IMG/VR virus record: IMGVR_UViG_3300043446_003656 | Location: 1 to 60,775 of that record | Source of the DNA: a virus | Direction: 5' to 3' (one strand) | DNA: 60,775 nucleotides | Part shown: positions 34,790 to 43,182 of the stretch, piece after piece | Numbering within the stretch: the stretch's first letter is position 1 | Layout: every line of letters starts with the position of its first letter | Notes under the pieces: generated by a model | Told to the model about the DNA's origin: nothing | Database searches by the model: none | Seen by the model: the letters and a program-made list of their open reading frames with translations, nothing else | Program-made: the position numbers and the translations under genes

Positions 34790-34805
34790 TGTGATTTAGA
34801 CCACA
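34790..34805. promoter_or_regulatory. CRP/GlxR-like palindrome 10
   Basis: TGTGATTTAGACCACA; one mismatch in the right half, central TA kept. Confidence 0.6.
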
Positions 34806-34910
34806 TTTTACGCTCAAAATGCTATCAAATCGGACATTATGGGCACACTATCTTTTTTATTTTTTGATTTTTAAACGTGGATCATACAATTTAAAAAAAT
34901 ATTAACATTT

Positions 34911-34940
34911 TTGTCAATTTGAAAAGTAAAATGTTATAAT
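34911..34940 (+). promoter_or_regulatory. Rightward promoter giving a leaderless mRNA
   Basis: TTGTCA, 18-nt spacer, TGTTATAAT; seven bases to ATG 34948, no Shine-Dalgarno. Divergent from the leftward block. Confidence 0.65.
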
Positions 34941-34947
34941 AAATTTT

Positions 34948-35751
34948 ATGTATAAAGCTTTGCAAGAATTTCAAGAACCTATCTTGTCTAAACTTAAAAA
35001 ATTAAGTGACGAGGTATATTTGTATGAAAATTTTTTGTCAGAAGAAGAATGTAAAGAAATCGTCGAAGAAGTAAAAAATACGCCAGATTATGTTTATCAA
35101 AAAGAAAAAAATTTAGTTTTAAAAGACTCATTTAATGTATCTAAATTAGCTCAATATAGAGATAGAATTAAAGAAGTATTTAATTTTAATGAAAAAGTAA
35201 AAGAAAAGCATATATCAAACAATTGGACTTTTGTTAGGATGAGACCAACTGGAGTTGGGGATGGTCCACATGTTGATTGGCCAAACTTTTTAAATAAAAT
35301 TAAAATTTCTATTAATGAATCAGAAGATGAAAAAATTAAAATAAAGTTTCAATGGGTAACAATTTTGATTTACTTTAATGATGATTTTGGTGGGGGAGAA
35401 ATAGTATACCCAGAATATGGAATAGAATATCACCCTAAAACAGGAGATTTACTTGTACATAATGCAGAAGTCGTACATACTGTCTATAGAGTTAAATCAG
35501 GAGAAAGATTTTTTTGGCAAGGGGACGTGGCAGCTGATTTTTTTACTGATGAAGATGGAATAAAAATTTATTCAGAAGCAAATGAAAAAATAGGTAATAA
35601 AGATACCGAAGGAGAAGATTTTCTTTTTTCAATAAACCATAGACCGATATTGTCAAAAAGATTGACAAAATGGGCAGAAGATGCAAAATGGAATCCTGAT
35701 GATGAAAGCTTTATAATTAATGGTATAATAAAGAAAACAAGGGAATTATAA
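34948..35751 (+). CDS. 2OG-Fe(II) oxygenase, prolyl-4-hydroxylase type
   Basis: It is 267 aa. SDEVYLYENFLSEEECKEIV opens the fold; iron ligands in GDGPHVDWPNF and EVVHTVYRV; 2OG Arg in GERFFWQGD; core FNDDFGGGEIVYPEYGIEYH. A C-terminal extension of about 65 residues (HRPILSKRLTKWAEDAKW) resembles that of the 19847 paralogue in position. Start is leaderless; its stop overlaps the next oxygenase gene. Confidence 0.9.
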   Translation: MYKALQEFQEPILSKLKKLSDEVYLYENFLSEEECKEIVEEVKNTPDYVYQKEKNLVLKDSFNVSKLAQYRDRIKEVFNFNEKVKEKHISNNWTFVRMRPTGVGDGPHVDWPNFLNKIKISINESEDEKIKIKFQWVTILIYFNDDFGGGEIVYPEYGIEYHPKTGDLLVHNAEVVHTVYRVKSGERFFWQGDVAADFFTDEDGIKIYSEANEKIGNKDTEGEDFLFSINHRPILSKRLTKWAEDAKWNPDDESFIINGIIKKTREL

Positions 35752-36335
35752 TGGGACCTTTTATAAACAGTCAAGAAGTACTAGAGCTTGGCGAAGATAT
35801 ATATATAATAGAAAATTTTTTAACTCAAGAAGAATGTCAATATTTTAAAGATTTATTTGATAAAGGTATTGAGGCAAATGGGCATAATCTAGAACTTGGT
35901 TTTGGTGTTGTTTCTAATAATTTTGAAGAAATTGAAAAAATTAGAGATAGAATTAAATCAATTATTGATCCAGTTTATGAACTTGGACACAATACAGCTG
36001 TGAATTTAATGAAAGTTGGAAATTCATGGGGACTACACTACGATGCTCAACAATTTGAAAAAATAAGAGGCAAGGCAAATCAAAAAGATCCTCTTGATGA
36101 ATATGATTTAGTTAAAGATAGTAAATACGGGACTGTGCTTTATTTTAACGAATTTGGTGGTGGGGCTTTAAATTATCCTTTGCAAAATATACAGTATAAG
36201 CCAATGCCTGGAACCTTAGTGGTTCATAGTTCAGAAAAAATATGTAGCCATGAAGTATTAGAGGTTACAGAAGGATACAGATATTCTTACTCTAATCATT
36301 TATCAATACCAATTTTAATACCTAGGAACTTATGA
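35751..36335 (+). CDS. 2OG-Fe(II) oxygenase, prolyl-4-hydroxylase type
   Basis: It is 194 aa. LGEDIYIIENFLTQEECQYF; iron ligands in WGLHYDAQQF and ICSHEVLEV; 2OG Arg in GYRYSYSNH. The core is FNEFGGGALNYPLQN, where the usual D-D before GG is lost. It is translationally coupled to both neighbours. Confidence 0.88.
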   Translation: MGPFINSQEVLELGEDIYIIENFLTQEECQYFKDLFDKGIEANGHNLELGFGVVSNNFEEIEKIRDRIKSIIDPVYELGHNTAVNLMKVGNSWGLHYDAQQFEKIRGKANQKDPLDEYDLVKDSKYGTVLYFNEFGGGALNYPLQNIQYKPMPGTLVVHSSEKICSHEVLEVTEGYRYSYSNHLSIPILIPRNL

Positions 36336-37075
36336 TGAAAGTTGCTATTTTTGGAGATTGTCATACTGCAAGAGTTTGGGAGCACCATAATTTTGATGAT
36401 AGTAAGTATACTCTCAGAATGTGGGGAAGAGCAGGAACTTGGTCATATGGCCTAGATTTAAAAGAAAAATCTTTAGAGAATATGGATAATTGCTCTCATG
36501 AGCAGGGAGATCCAAAATGTTCGCTATCTTCTGGAGTTGAAGTAGCAGGGCAAAAGATAATGTTATCTAAAATGAACGAGGGCTGGAACCCTAAAGTTTC
36601 TTTTAAAGAAGTGGAAGAATCTGATCTAATAATGCCTTGGATTGGCTACATAGATATAAGACAATACCTTCCAGTACATCAAAATGCAGATGAAGTAGCT
36701 AAAATAGTAGTTGATAAGTTTATTAAGTTTTTCCCAGATAAAAAAATTAGATTTATAGAGCCTTTACCTCAATTTACAGAAATGCTTTTAAAATATGAAG
36801 GAATACACCCTTCATATACCTATGAAGAAAGACTTGAGCAGAATAAACTATATATTGAGGGTTTAAGGAAATATTCAAAAGAGGCGGGATTTATGGAACC
36901 TGTTTCCCAACAGGATATATATCGTGTCACTGGTAGAAATGAGTTTACTACCGATATGACACATAATAGAGCTCCTCATCCTGTAGATGGACTAAAAGAT
37001 GAATATCATGCAAAAATATATGAATTATTTAGAGATGAAATAGAAAAGACTATTTCGTACTATCATCTTTCTTAG
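36332..37075 (+). CDS. SGNH/GDSL-hydrolase-like protein (copy 1)
   Basis: It is 247 aa. VAIFGDCHTARVWEHHNF stands where SGNH proteins have GDS, with Cys in place of Ser. PWIGYIDIRQYLP and KKIRFIEPLPQFTEML fit the central Rossmann-like strands, and THNRAPHPVDGL could supply the Asp-x-x-His. Relatives occur next to sugar-modifying enzymes in phages. Overlaps an oxygenase gene, so a shared modification role is plausible. Activity not certain because of the Ser-to-Cys change. Confidence 0.6.
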   Translation: MMKVAIFGDCHTARVWEHHNFDDSKYTLRMWGRAGTWSYGLDLKEKSLENMDNCSHEQGDPKCSLSSGVEVAGQKIMLSKMNEGWNPKVSFKEVEESDLIMPWIGYIDIRQYLPVHQNADEVAKIVVDKFIKFFPDKKIRFIEPLPQFTEMLLKYEGIHPSYTYEERLEQNKLYIEGLRKYSKEAGFMEPVSQQDIYRVTGRNEFTTDMTHNRAPHPVDGLKDEYHAKIYELFRDEIEKTISYYHLS

Positions 37076-37223
37076 TAACTAGTCTTCCTATTAAGGCATT
37101 TATGTAATTGGCAATTCTTGTACCCCGCCCTATATTTAAATTACAATCACATGATTCAGGATGCCTTACTTCCCTATTAAATGCTGGCGTAGTTAATGTT
37201 TTATGAAAATGCCTTGGCGACAT
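37050..37223 (-). CDS. Small leftward protein
   Basis: Not recognised. It is 57 aa, start ATG 37223 with GGGAGA. MSPRHFHKTLTTPAFNREVR, HPESCDCNLNIGRGTR: basic with C-D-C. Its 3' end overlaps the rightward SGNH gene by 26 bp. Confidence 0.5.
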   Translation of the reverse strand: MSPRHFHKTLTTPAFNREVRHPESCDCNLNIGRGTRIANYINALIGRLVTKKDDSTK

Positions 37224-37262
37224 AATATCTCCCTTTTTTTATAATTTTACCACAAAATGAGA

Positions 37263-37268
37263 TATAAT
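37263..37268 (+). promoter_or_regulatory. -10 element giving a leaderless mRNA
   Basis: AGATATAAT with seven bases to ATG 37276 and no Shine-Dalgarno; no clear -35. Confidence 0.45.
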
Positions 37269-37275
37269 AATAGCT

Positions 37276-37941
37276 ATGAGCGCAATTATAATTGGCGATT
37301 GCCATACTTTAAGATTAGCAGAAAACTCAGACTTTAATGTTTGGGCAAGACATGGTTTTAAAATGATTGATTTTGTAAATTCTGAAGATATATTGAATTT
37401 AAAATCACATGTTTCTTTCATTCCAGAGGAATACCTAAATAATAAAAAAGATATCCCAGATCGTATTCCTTTTTCGGCCTCATTAAATTATGACACTATT
37501 ATTTTTTGGCTTGGTTATGTTGAGGTTAAAGAGTATCTTCCAGGACACAGCGATGAAAGAATAAATTTAGTAGTTGGAGCTTATTTGGAAAAAATAAAAA
37601 ATTTATTTCCAGATAAAAAAATAATTATAATTGAACCATTGCCTCAGTTTGAAGAATTAGTTTATGTATACCCAGTACGTCCAGATACTGAAGAAAAAGT
37701 ACTATATACGTATGCTGAAAGAGATAAAGCTTCAGATAGATTAATTAATTCTATTAAAACAATAAATACAATGAATGAAAATTTTCAAATTATTCCAAGA
37801 TGCGAGATATACAAATCTTTAAATGTATCTTCACTAAATTCAGACATGATGTACTTTGAAGAATCAGTTAATAAAAAAATAGATGCACTAAGTCCAGAAA
37901 ACTACGCAGTGATTGCATCTATGCTAAAAGAGAAGATATAG
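37276..37941 (+). CDS. SGNH/GDSL-hydrolase-like protein (copy 2)
   Basis: It is 221 aa. IIIGDCHTLRLAENSDF, FWLGYVEVKEYLPGH and KKIIIIEPLPQFEEL align with the 36332 protein, so the two are paralogues. GDCH again replaces GDSx. The C-terminal His region is less clear. Leaderless start. Confidence 0.6.
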   Translation: MSAIIIGDCHTLRLAENSDFNVWARHGFKMIDFVNSEDILNLKSHVSFIPEEYLNNKKDIPDRIPFSASLNYDTIIFWLGYVEVKEYLPGHSDERINLVVGAYLEKIKNLFPDKKIIIIEPLPQFEELVYVYPVRPDTEEKVLYTYAERDKASDRLINSIKTINTMNENFQIIPRCEIYKSLNVSSLNSDMMYFEESVNKKIDALSPENYAVIASMLKEKI

Positions 37942-37942
37942 T

Positions 37943-38227
37943 CTATTTGCCACGCTTTTGTACTTCTGCGTTGCGCAGCATTGTAACTGCGTCTATATAT
38001 GAAAGTTTATATGTTGGTTCCAGTTTCGGCTCATTTTTCGGCTCACTAATTGTTTCACGTGGAACACCATAATATAACATTAAACCAAGTGTAATAATCA
38101 TTGGGACATATATTGGAGAAATTGAAGCAATAAACCAAAGAACTGTCAAGATACTAAATTGTTTAATTCCAAATCTTGCCTTGGATGGTTTGCTTCCATA
38201 TGACAATTCATGCATAGGATGCGACAT
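37943..38227 (-). CDS. Two-helix membrane protein
   Basis: Start at ATG 38227 (MSHPMHELSYGSK) is preferred because the longer ORF to 38257 overlaps the HNH gene more; 94 aa. QFSILTVLWFIASISPIYVP and MIITLGLMLYYGVP are membrane helices. The C-terminus has a Pro/Glu repeat (SEPKNEPKLEPTYK). Function unknown. Confidence 0.55.
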   Translation of the reverse strand: MSHPMHELSYGSKPSKARFGIKQFSILTVLWFIASISPIYVPMIITLGLMLYYGVPRETISEPKNEPKLEPTYKLSYIDAVTMLRNAEVQKRGK

Positions 38228-38442
38228 TTTTGTATCTCTTCTATTATAGTTTTCCATTGATATTTTCCGCCCTTTACCATATCTGATATTTGTATTTTTT
38301 TACCTGATTTTGTTTTATACTTTGTTTCTGGATCCAGATGATCAAAAGAAAGAGCTGCTGGATGCTTGTTGTACCCGCAGATCTCACATCCTGCTTTAAG
38401 TTTTATCTTGTCAATCCTTTTACGGATTTCTTGCGGTGTCAT
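38146..38442 (-). CDS. HNH endonuclease (homing type)
   Basis: It is 98 aa. GCEICGYNKHPAALSFDHLD and CRILCMNCHMEANH form the treble-clef HNH with two C-x2-C pairs and the central D-H. Free-standing HNH genes in phages are usually mobile. It interrupts no obvious gene here and overlaps the membrane-protein gene. Confidence 0.85.
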   Translation of the reverse strand: MTPQEIRKRIDKIKLKAGCEICGYNKHPAALSFDHLDPETKYKTKSGKKIQISDMVKGGKYQWKTIIEEIQKCRILCMNCHMEANHPRQDLELNNLVS

Positions 38443-38456
38443 ATACCGCTATTATA

Positions 38457-38645
38457 TCAATCTTCTACTTTTAAAGCAGGGTCTGGACCTAAAATTTTAC
38501 CTTCTGTATGAAATTTTTCTAACTCGTTTGCCTTATCAGGGTTTTGTAAAGCTAATAAAGTCATAAGTACATCATACACTCTTAAATTTTGTATGTAAAT
38601 TCCTGCTAATAATTCTTCTATTGCTTGTCTCTGTTCGTCGCTCAT
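38457..38645 (-). CDS. Hypothetical helical protein
   Basis: Not recognised. It is 62 aa: DEQRQAIEELLAGIYIQNLR, VYDVLMTLLALQNPDK. Overlaps the stop of the next gene (ATGA). Confidence 0.55.
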   Translation of the reverse strand: MSDEQRQAIEELLAGIYIQNLRVYDVLMTLLALQNPDKANELEKFHTEGKILGPDPALKVED

Positions 38646-39031
38646 TTAAAATTATCCTTACTGTGTTTATTCATAACTTGTACAAATTCTTTATTTCCAA
38701 ACCAATGTATTTTGCCATCTACTTCCCAATATAAATTAAATCTATTTAACAATGTTATTTTAATTGCATGACTTAAAACTTCTGCATCCAATCTTCCACC
38801 CGCTTCCGTAACTCTAAGATAGGGTACGCCATCTACTTCCTGCAGGCTAAAAATTGCTAGGATTTTATCTGGGCGCATTTCATCGGGGTATACATCTGGT
38901 TGCCTCAACCACTCGCATTCAAAGCCTCTACAGGGATTCTGTGGGCGATTCTCGTATTCTCCACAACCTGCACCAATTTGTAATATTGGACATGCAGATC
39001 CGCCAAGTTTAAATGTTTTGCCGTCTTGCAT
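38642..39031 (-). CDS. YkgJ-like Cys-cluster protein, start unresolved
   Basis: The ATG at 39031 gives 129 aa. The frame is open upstream to 39121 and encodes SCGECTKCCEGYLHGETDLV, the CxxCxxCC cluster that starts YkgJ-type Zn/Fe-S proteins. The rest (CPILQIGAGCGEYENRP, NPCRGFECEWL) completes the pattern. No ATG, GTG or TTG exists in that extension, so initiation at ATA 39109 or ATT 39100, or frameshifting from the upstream gene, is needed. Metal binding likely; substrate unknown. Confidence 0.6.
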   Translation of the reverse strand: MQDGKTFKLGGSACPILQIGAGCGEYENRPQNPCRGFECEWLRQPDVYPDEMRPDKILAIFSLQEVDGVPYLRVTEAGGRLDAEVLSHAIKITLLNRFNLYWEVDGKIHWFGNKEFVQVMNKHSKDNFK

Positions 39032-39092
39032 AACAAGATCAGTTTCTCCATGAAGATATCCTTCGCAACATTTAGTGCATTCTCCACAAGAT

Positions 39093-39323
39093 CTAGAAAT
39101 TTTCTTTATAGTAAACCTGCTTCATCATTTTTTCATACATGTCGGAACCTGGAATTATTTTATAGTCACACATTCCATAAAAACATCGCCATTCAGTTCT
39201 TTCTTCCAGGGGATTGAAAAAAGGAACCATATATGTTAGATGATCTTTATTTATACAGAGTATTGGATCTACTCTTCCATCAAGTGACATTTGATAATAA
39301 GTTGAAAATATTCTATGTTCCAT
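39093..39323 (-). CDS. Hypothetical protein
   Basis: Not recognised. It is 76 aa: MEHRIFSTYYQMSLDGRVDP, ILCINKDHLTYMVPFFN, WRCFYGMCDYKIIPG. The 3' end overlaps the YkgJ-like frame. Confidence 0.5.
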   Translation of the reverse strand: MEHRIFSTYYQMSLDGRVDPILCINKDHLTYMVPFFNPLEERTEWRCFYGMCDYKIIPGSDMYEKMMKQVYYKENF

Positions 39324-39330
39324 ATTTTAA

Positions 39331-39361
39331 AAAGGGAGGGAACCCTTTGATCCCCTCCCTT
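39331..39361 (-). terminator. Leftward terminator after the transglycosylase
   Basis: Minus strand AAGGGAGGG / CCCTCCCTT stem followed by TTTAAAA. Confidence 0.75.
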
Positions 39362-39369
39362 CCTTAAAC

Positions 39370-40014
39370 TTAGCTAGTCGCCAAGCCTATCACTATTGAG
39401 TTCATTCGAGTATTAACTCTTTGAACATATTCTCTGACGCTAAGACCTCCAGCACTGTGATACCAGAGTTTCTTATTACCAGCGTAGGCTGGCATATAGT
39501 GCGCAGCGATTACTTTTTCCCAATCGCCGTATTTTTTCCAGAGATAACGGACTTCGCCTCTCATACGAGCATCTTGTACCCATTCAGGTGCAAGACAAGC
39601 CGTTTTGAAACCTTTGTAGTTATTCCATGTTATAGGCATATACTGATATGCGCCACAAGCAGATGACCATTTTGATTTAGCCGAATACCTGCCATTTGAT
39701 TCTACCTGCTTTATAGAATACATAACGATTTCAATTTTTTCTTTGAAGCTAAGTGCTTTACTCAGTTTCTTTTTGTTATTAATATTATTATTAATATTAA
39801 TATTATATAATCTAATAGATATATATTTTATATTTAAGTTATTATATATATTAGATATATTTTTATTATATATAGCTTGATTTTTATTGTCAAGTTTTAT
39901 ATTTTCTAACTCCGTTTTAGCCTGCAATGCCATAGCATGTGGAGAGCCTAATAAAGAATTAGCCATAGTTATCAATATAACTAATGTTAGATGGAATTTA
40001 GTTTTAAAGTTCAT
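39370..40014 (-). CDS. Secreted lytic transglycosylase (SLT-like)
   Basis: It is 214 aa with AGGAGG before ATG. Signal peptide MNFKTKFHLTLVILITMANS ending SPHAMA. An Asn/Ile/Tyr-rich, very AT-rich spacer (about 38-80) follows. The SLT-like domain has the catalytic Glu in YSIKQVESNGRYS, then SACGAYQYMPITWNNY and VIAAHYMPAYAGN. It should cut peptidoglycan glycan strands, at entry or lysis. It is transcribed opposite to the glycosyltransferase gene from overlapping promoters. Confidence 0.82.
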   Translation of the reverse strand: MNFKTKFHLTLVILITMANSLLGSPHAMALQAKTELENIKLDNKNQAIYNKNISNIYNNLNIKYISIRLYNININNNINNKKKLSKALSFKEKIEIVMYSIKQVESNGRYSAKSKWSSACGAYQYMPITWNNYKGFKTACLAPEWVQDARMRGEVRYLWKKYGDWEKVIAAHYMPAYAGNKKLWYHSAGGLSVREYVQRVNTRMNSIVIGLATS

Positions 40015-40050
40015 TCCCTTACCTCCTAGTTTTACTGACAGGTAATATCA

Positions 40051-40079
40051 ATTCTAGCATGATATAATATTTTATACAA
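40051..40079. promoter_or_regulatory. Overlapping divergent promoters
   Basis: Minus strand: TTGTAT (plus 40074-40079), 17-nt spacer, TGCTAGAAT (plus 40051-40056). Plus strand: TGATATAAT (40063-40068) 21 nt before the TTG start at 40090. The two cannot easily be used at once, a simple switch. Confidence 0.55.
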
Positions 40080-40089
40080 GGAGCATTTA

Positions 40090-41133
40090 TTGAAAATATC
40101 ATTTACTGGGCCAGCTATGCGTTTTATGGATAGAAATGTTGGGTATGGCGAAGCATCACATCATATTATAAAATCATTTAAAAAACTGGGATTAGACGTA
40201 GAATTAGAAGCGAAAAAAGCAGACATAGAAATATCCTTTGCAGATCCTGGGAATTATACTTTTTATGATCCTTCTTCATATAAAATAGGATATTCTGCCT
40301 GGGAATCTTCTGAGATGTCTCAAAAATTTAAACAAAATATTGATAAGTGCGATGAATTATGGGGGACATCTTTTTGGATTTCAGATATTTATAAAAAACT
40401 ATTTCCTACAAAAAATATTTTTACTTATCAACATGGAATTAGTGAATCTTGGAAACCAAAATTAAGAAAAAATAATAGAGAACCATTTACCTTTTTACAT
40501 ATTGGAGAACCGTTTAGTAGAAAAGATGCTCAAATAGTTGTTGATTCTTTTGTTGAACTTTTTGGTCACGATCCTAGGTATAGATTAGTTTTAAAATGTC
40601 ATAAAATAAATACAACAAGAGTTAAACATCCAAGAGGGTATGATCTTTCTCCCGCAGCTTTATATGATAATATTGTTGAAATATCTGGAACATTAAGTGA
40701 AGAACAAATGATTGGCTTATATGATCAATCTGATGTTTTTGTTTATCCAAGTTGGGGAGAAGGATTTGGATTCCAACCATTGCAAGCTTTAGCAATGGGA
40801 ATGCCAGTAATTTGTGTTGATGAATGGGCAGATTATGATAAATTTATTACTTGGCCAGTTAAATCAAAATGGAAACTTAGTCCTTGGCAATCAAAACATC
40901 CAGGATATATGCTAGAGCCAGATAAAGAAAGTTTAAAAAATCAAATGTTAAAGTCAGTAGAAGAATACAATAAAGTTCTACCTGAGACTTTTAGAAATTC
41001 TTTTGATATACATAGGGAATATGATTGGATTGAAGTTACAAAACCTGCAGTAGCAAGATTAAAACAAATTTATGCAAATATATTAATAGAAAAAGAATAT
41101 TTTGATCTTGAGCGTTTAAAAAACAAAATGTGA
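40090..41133 (+). CDS. GT-B glycosyltransferase (GT4-like)
   Basis: Start is TTG 40090 with AAGGAG; 347 aa. N-terminal domain: ISFTGPAMRFMDRNVGYGEA. C-terminal domain: FLHIGEPFSRKDAQIVVDSF, then SGTLSEEQMIGLYDQSDVFV and WGEGFGFQPLQALAMGMPVI, the E-x7-E type donor site. It transfers a sugar from a nucleotide sugar; acceptor unknown. Candidate partner of the hydroxylases (glycosylation of hydroxylated residues). Confidence 0.87.
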   Translation: MKISFTGPAMRFMDRNVGYGEASHHIIKSFKKLGLDVELEAKKADIEISFADPGNYTFYDPSSYKIGYSAWESSEMSQKFKQNIDKCDELWGTSFWISDIYKKLFPTKNIFTYQHGISESWKPKLRKNNREPFTFLHIGEPFSRKDAQIVVDSFVELFGHDPRYRLVLKCHKINTTRVKHPRGYDLSPAALYDNIVEISGTLSEEQMIGLYDQSDVFVYPSWGEGFGFQPLQALAMGMPVICVDEWADYDKFITWPVKSKWKLSPWQSKHPGYMLEPDKESLKNQMLKSVEEYNKVLPETFRNSFDIHREYDWIEVTKPAVARLKQIYANILIEKEYFDLERLKNKM

Positions 41134-41179
41134 TAGAATATAAATCTTAATCAAAAAAGAAATAGAGGTCTACAAACAA

Positions 41180-43108
41180 ATGTCTGGAACTATACAAAAC
41201 CCATATGAAAATTTTATTGCACTGTCTCGTTATGCAAGATGGATTGAAAAAGAAAATCGAAGAGAAACTTGGCAAGAAACGGTAGATCGTTATTTTGATT
41301 TCATGGTTAATCATCTTAATGGGATGGGTTATTTTCCAGACAAAAAACTTGTATCTGATTTAAAAACGCAAGTATTTAATAGAAATGTGATGCCATCTAT
41401 GCGATCAGTGATGACTGCTGGACCAGCGTTAGAAAGAGATCATGTTGCAGGTTATAATTGTTCTTTTGTTCCAGTTGACAATGTAAGATCTTTTGACGAA
41501 ACAATGTATATACTTATGTGTGGTACTGGTGTAGGATTCTCTGTTGAGTATAAGTACGTTAATAAACTTCCTTCAGTCCCAGACACCTTAGAAAAAACAA
41601 CAACAGTAATTATTGTGGATGATTCTAAACAAGGTTGGGCAAAAGCGTATAGAGAATTGCTTGCCTTGTTATGGGCAGGACAAATCCCCTCAATAGATGT
41701 AAGTAAAGTTCGCCCAGCAGGAGCAAGATTAAAAACTATGGGCGGAAGATCGTCTGGCCCACAACCATTGATAAATCTTTTTGACTTTACTATAAAGATT
41801 TTTAAAAATGCTGCAGGTCGTCAACTTAAACCAATTGAAGCACATGACATAATGTGTAAGATTGGAGAAGTTGTTGTAGTCGGAGGAGTTCGTCGTTCTG
41901 CTATGATATCTCTTTCAAATATTAATGATATCGAAATGGCTCAAGCAAAAGTTGGAAATTGGTGGGAAAATAATTCACAAAGATCTCTTTCAAATAATTC
42001 CGTAGCTTACTCACGTCGTCCAGAAATGGCTCAATTTATTACAGAATGGAAAAACCTGTATGATTCAAAGTCAGGCGAACGTGGAATATACAACGTCGCA
42101 GCAGCACAAAAACAAGCATCAAGATGGGGACGTAGAGATCCAGAGATTCATTATGGAACAAACCCTTGTTCAGAAATTATACTTCGCCCATATCAATTTT
42201 GTAATCTTTCTGAAGTTGTAATTAGGCAAAATGACACAAAAGAAGATATAGCAGAAAAAGTAAAACTTGCGACAATTCTTGGAACTTGGCAATCAACACT
42301 TACAGACTTTAAATATCTTCGTAAGATTTGGAAAGACAATACAGAAGAAGAAAGACTACTTGGAGTTTCTCTTACTGGCCAATTTGGTCACAAGTTCATG
42401 TCTGGGAAAGAAAATTTAAAAGAATTAGAATCTTACTTAGAAAATCTTAGGGATTACGCCAGAGATGTAAATAAAGAAGAATCTCAAAAATTGAATATTA
42501 ATGAATCTGCAGCCATTACTTGTGTAAAACCTTCTGGTACAGTATCTCAATTAGTTGGCGTATCATCTGGAATGCATCCTTGGCATAATGATTATTATAT
42601 TCGTACTGTCCGTGGGGATAAGAAAGACCCACTATCTAAATTTTTAATGGATGCTGGGATACCTTTTGAGGATGATGTTATGAAACCAGATGCTACCACA
42701 GTATTCTCATTCCCAATGAAAGCCCCAGAAGGAGCTATATTAAGAAATGATCTTACGGCTATTGAACACTTAAATATTTGGCTTACATATCAAAGGGCTT
42801 GGTGTGAACATAAACCATCTATTACTGTTTCAGTCAAAGAAGATGAATGGATGGAAGTAGGAGCTTGGGTATGGAAGCATTTCGATGAAGTATCGGGAAT
42901 ATCTTTCTTACCTTATTCAGATCATACATATAAGCAAGCCCCATACCAAGATTGCTCTGAAGAAGAGTACCTAGAATCTTTAGCAAAAATGCCATCTGAA
43001 ATTAATTGGGACGCAATTTCACTCTATGAAACTGAAGACACAACCTCTGGGACCCAAGCTTTGGCTTGTGTGGCTGGGGAATGCGAAATTGTTGATATAA
43101 ACTCGTAG
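41180..43108 (+). CDS. nrdJ: Class II (B12-dependent) ribonucleoside-triphosphate reductase
   Basis: It is 642 aa, monomeric RTPR-like. Conserved elements: YNCSFVPVDNVRSFDETMYI, GTGVGFSVEYKYVNKLP, GGRSSGPQPL, TNPCSEIILRPYQFCNLSEV (radical/redox Cys), CVKPSGTVSQLVGVSSG and the C-terminal redox pair CVAGECEI. It makes dNTPs independently of oxygen using adenosylcobalamin. The C-terminal cysteines need thioredoxin, encoded at 14626-14922. No partner subunit is needed. Confidence 0.94.
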   Translation: MSGTIQNPYENFIALSRYARWIEKENRRETWQETVDRYFDFMVNHLNGMGYFPDKKLVSDLKTQVFNRNVMPSMRSVMTAGPALERDHVAGYNCSFVPVDNVRSFDETMYILMCGTGVGFSVEYKYVNKLPSVPDTLEKTTTVIIVDDSKQGWAKAYRELLALLWAGQIPSIDVSKVRPAGARLKTMGGRSSGPQPLINLFDFTIKIFKNAAGRQLKPIEAHDIMCKIGEVVVVGGVRRSAMISLSNINDIEMAQAKVGNWWENNSQRSLSNNSVAYSRRPEMAQFITEWKNLYDSKSGERGIYNVAAAQKQASRWGRRDPEIHYGTNPCSEIILRPYQFCNLSEVVIRQNDTKEDIAEKVKLATILGTWQSTLTDFKYLRKIWKDNTEEERLLGVSLTGQFGHKFMSGKENLKELESYLENLRDYARDVNKEESQKLNINESAAITCVKPSGTVSQLVGVSSGMHPWHNDYYIRTVRGDKKDPLSKFLMDAGIPFEDDVMKPDATTVFSFPMKAPEGAILRNDLTAIEHLNIWLTYQRAWCEHKPSITVSVKEDEWMEVGAWVWKHFDEVSGISFLPYSDHTYKQAPYQDCSEEEYLESLAKMPSEINWDAISLYETEDTTSGTQALACVAGECEIVDINS

Positions 43109-43142
43109 TTGTATGTTTCTGTGGATTAATGCCACTAAATGA

Positions 43143-43148
43143 TATAAT
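43143..43148 (+). promoter_or_regulatory. Extended -10 promoter before the tail-fibre genes
   Basis: TGATATAAT, 34 nt before ATG 43183, with TTGAGG upstream of the start; -35 not clear. Confidence 0.5.
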
Positions 43149-43182
43149 TAAAAAATAAAATATATTTTAATTTGAGGTAGGC

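Noticed and set aside
38146-38442. HNH gene as an intron-borne homing element
   Set aside because: No interrupted gene or intron structure is visible around it; it is treated as a free-standing HNH gene.
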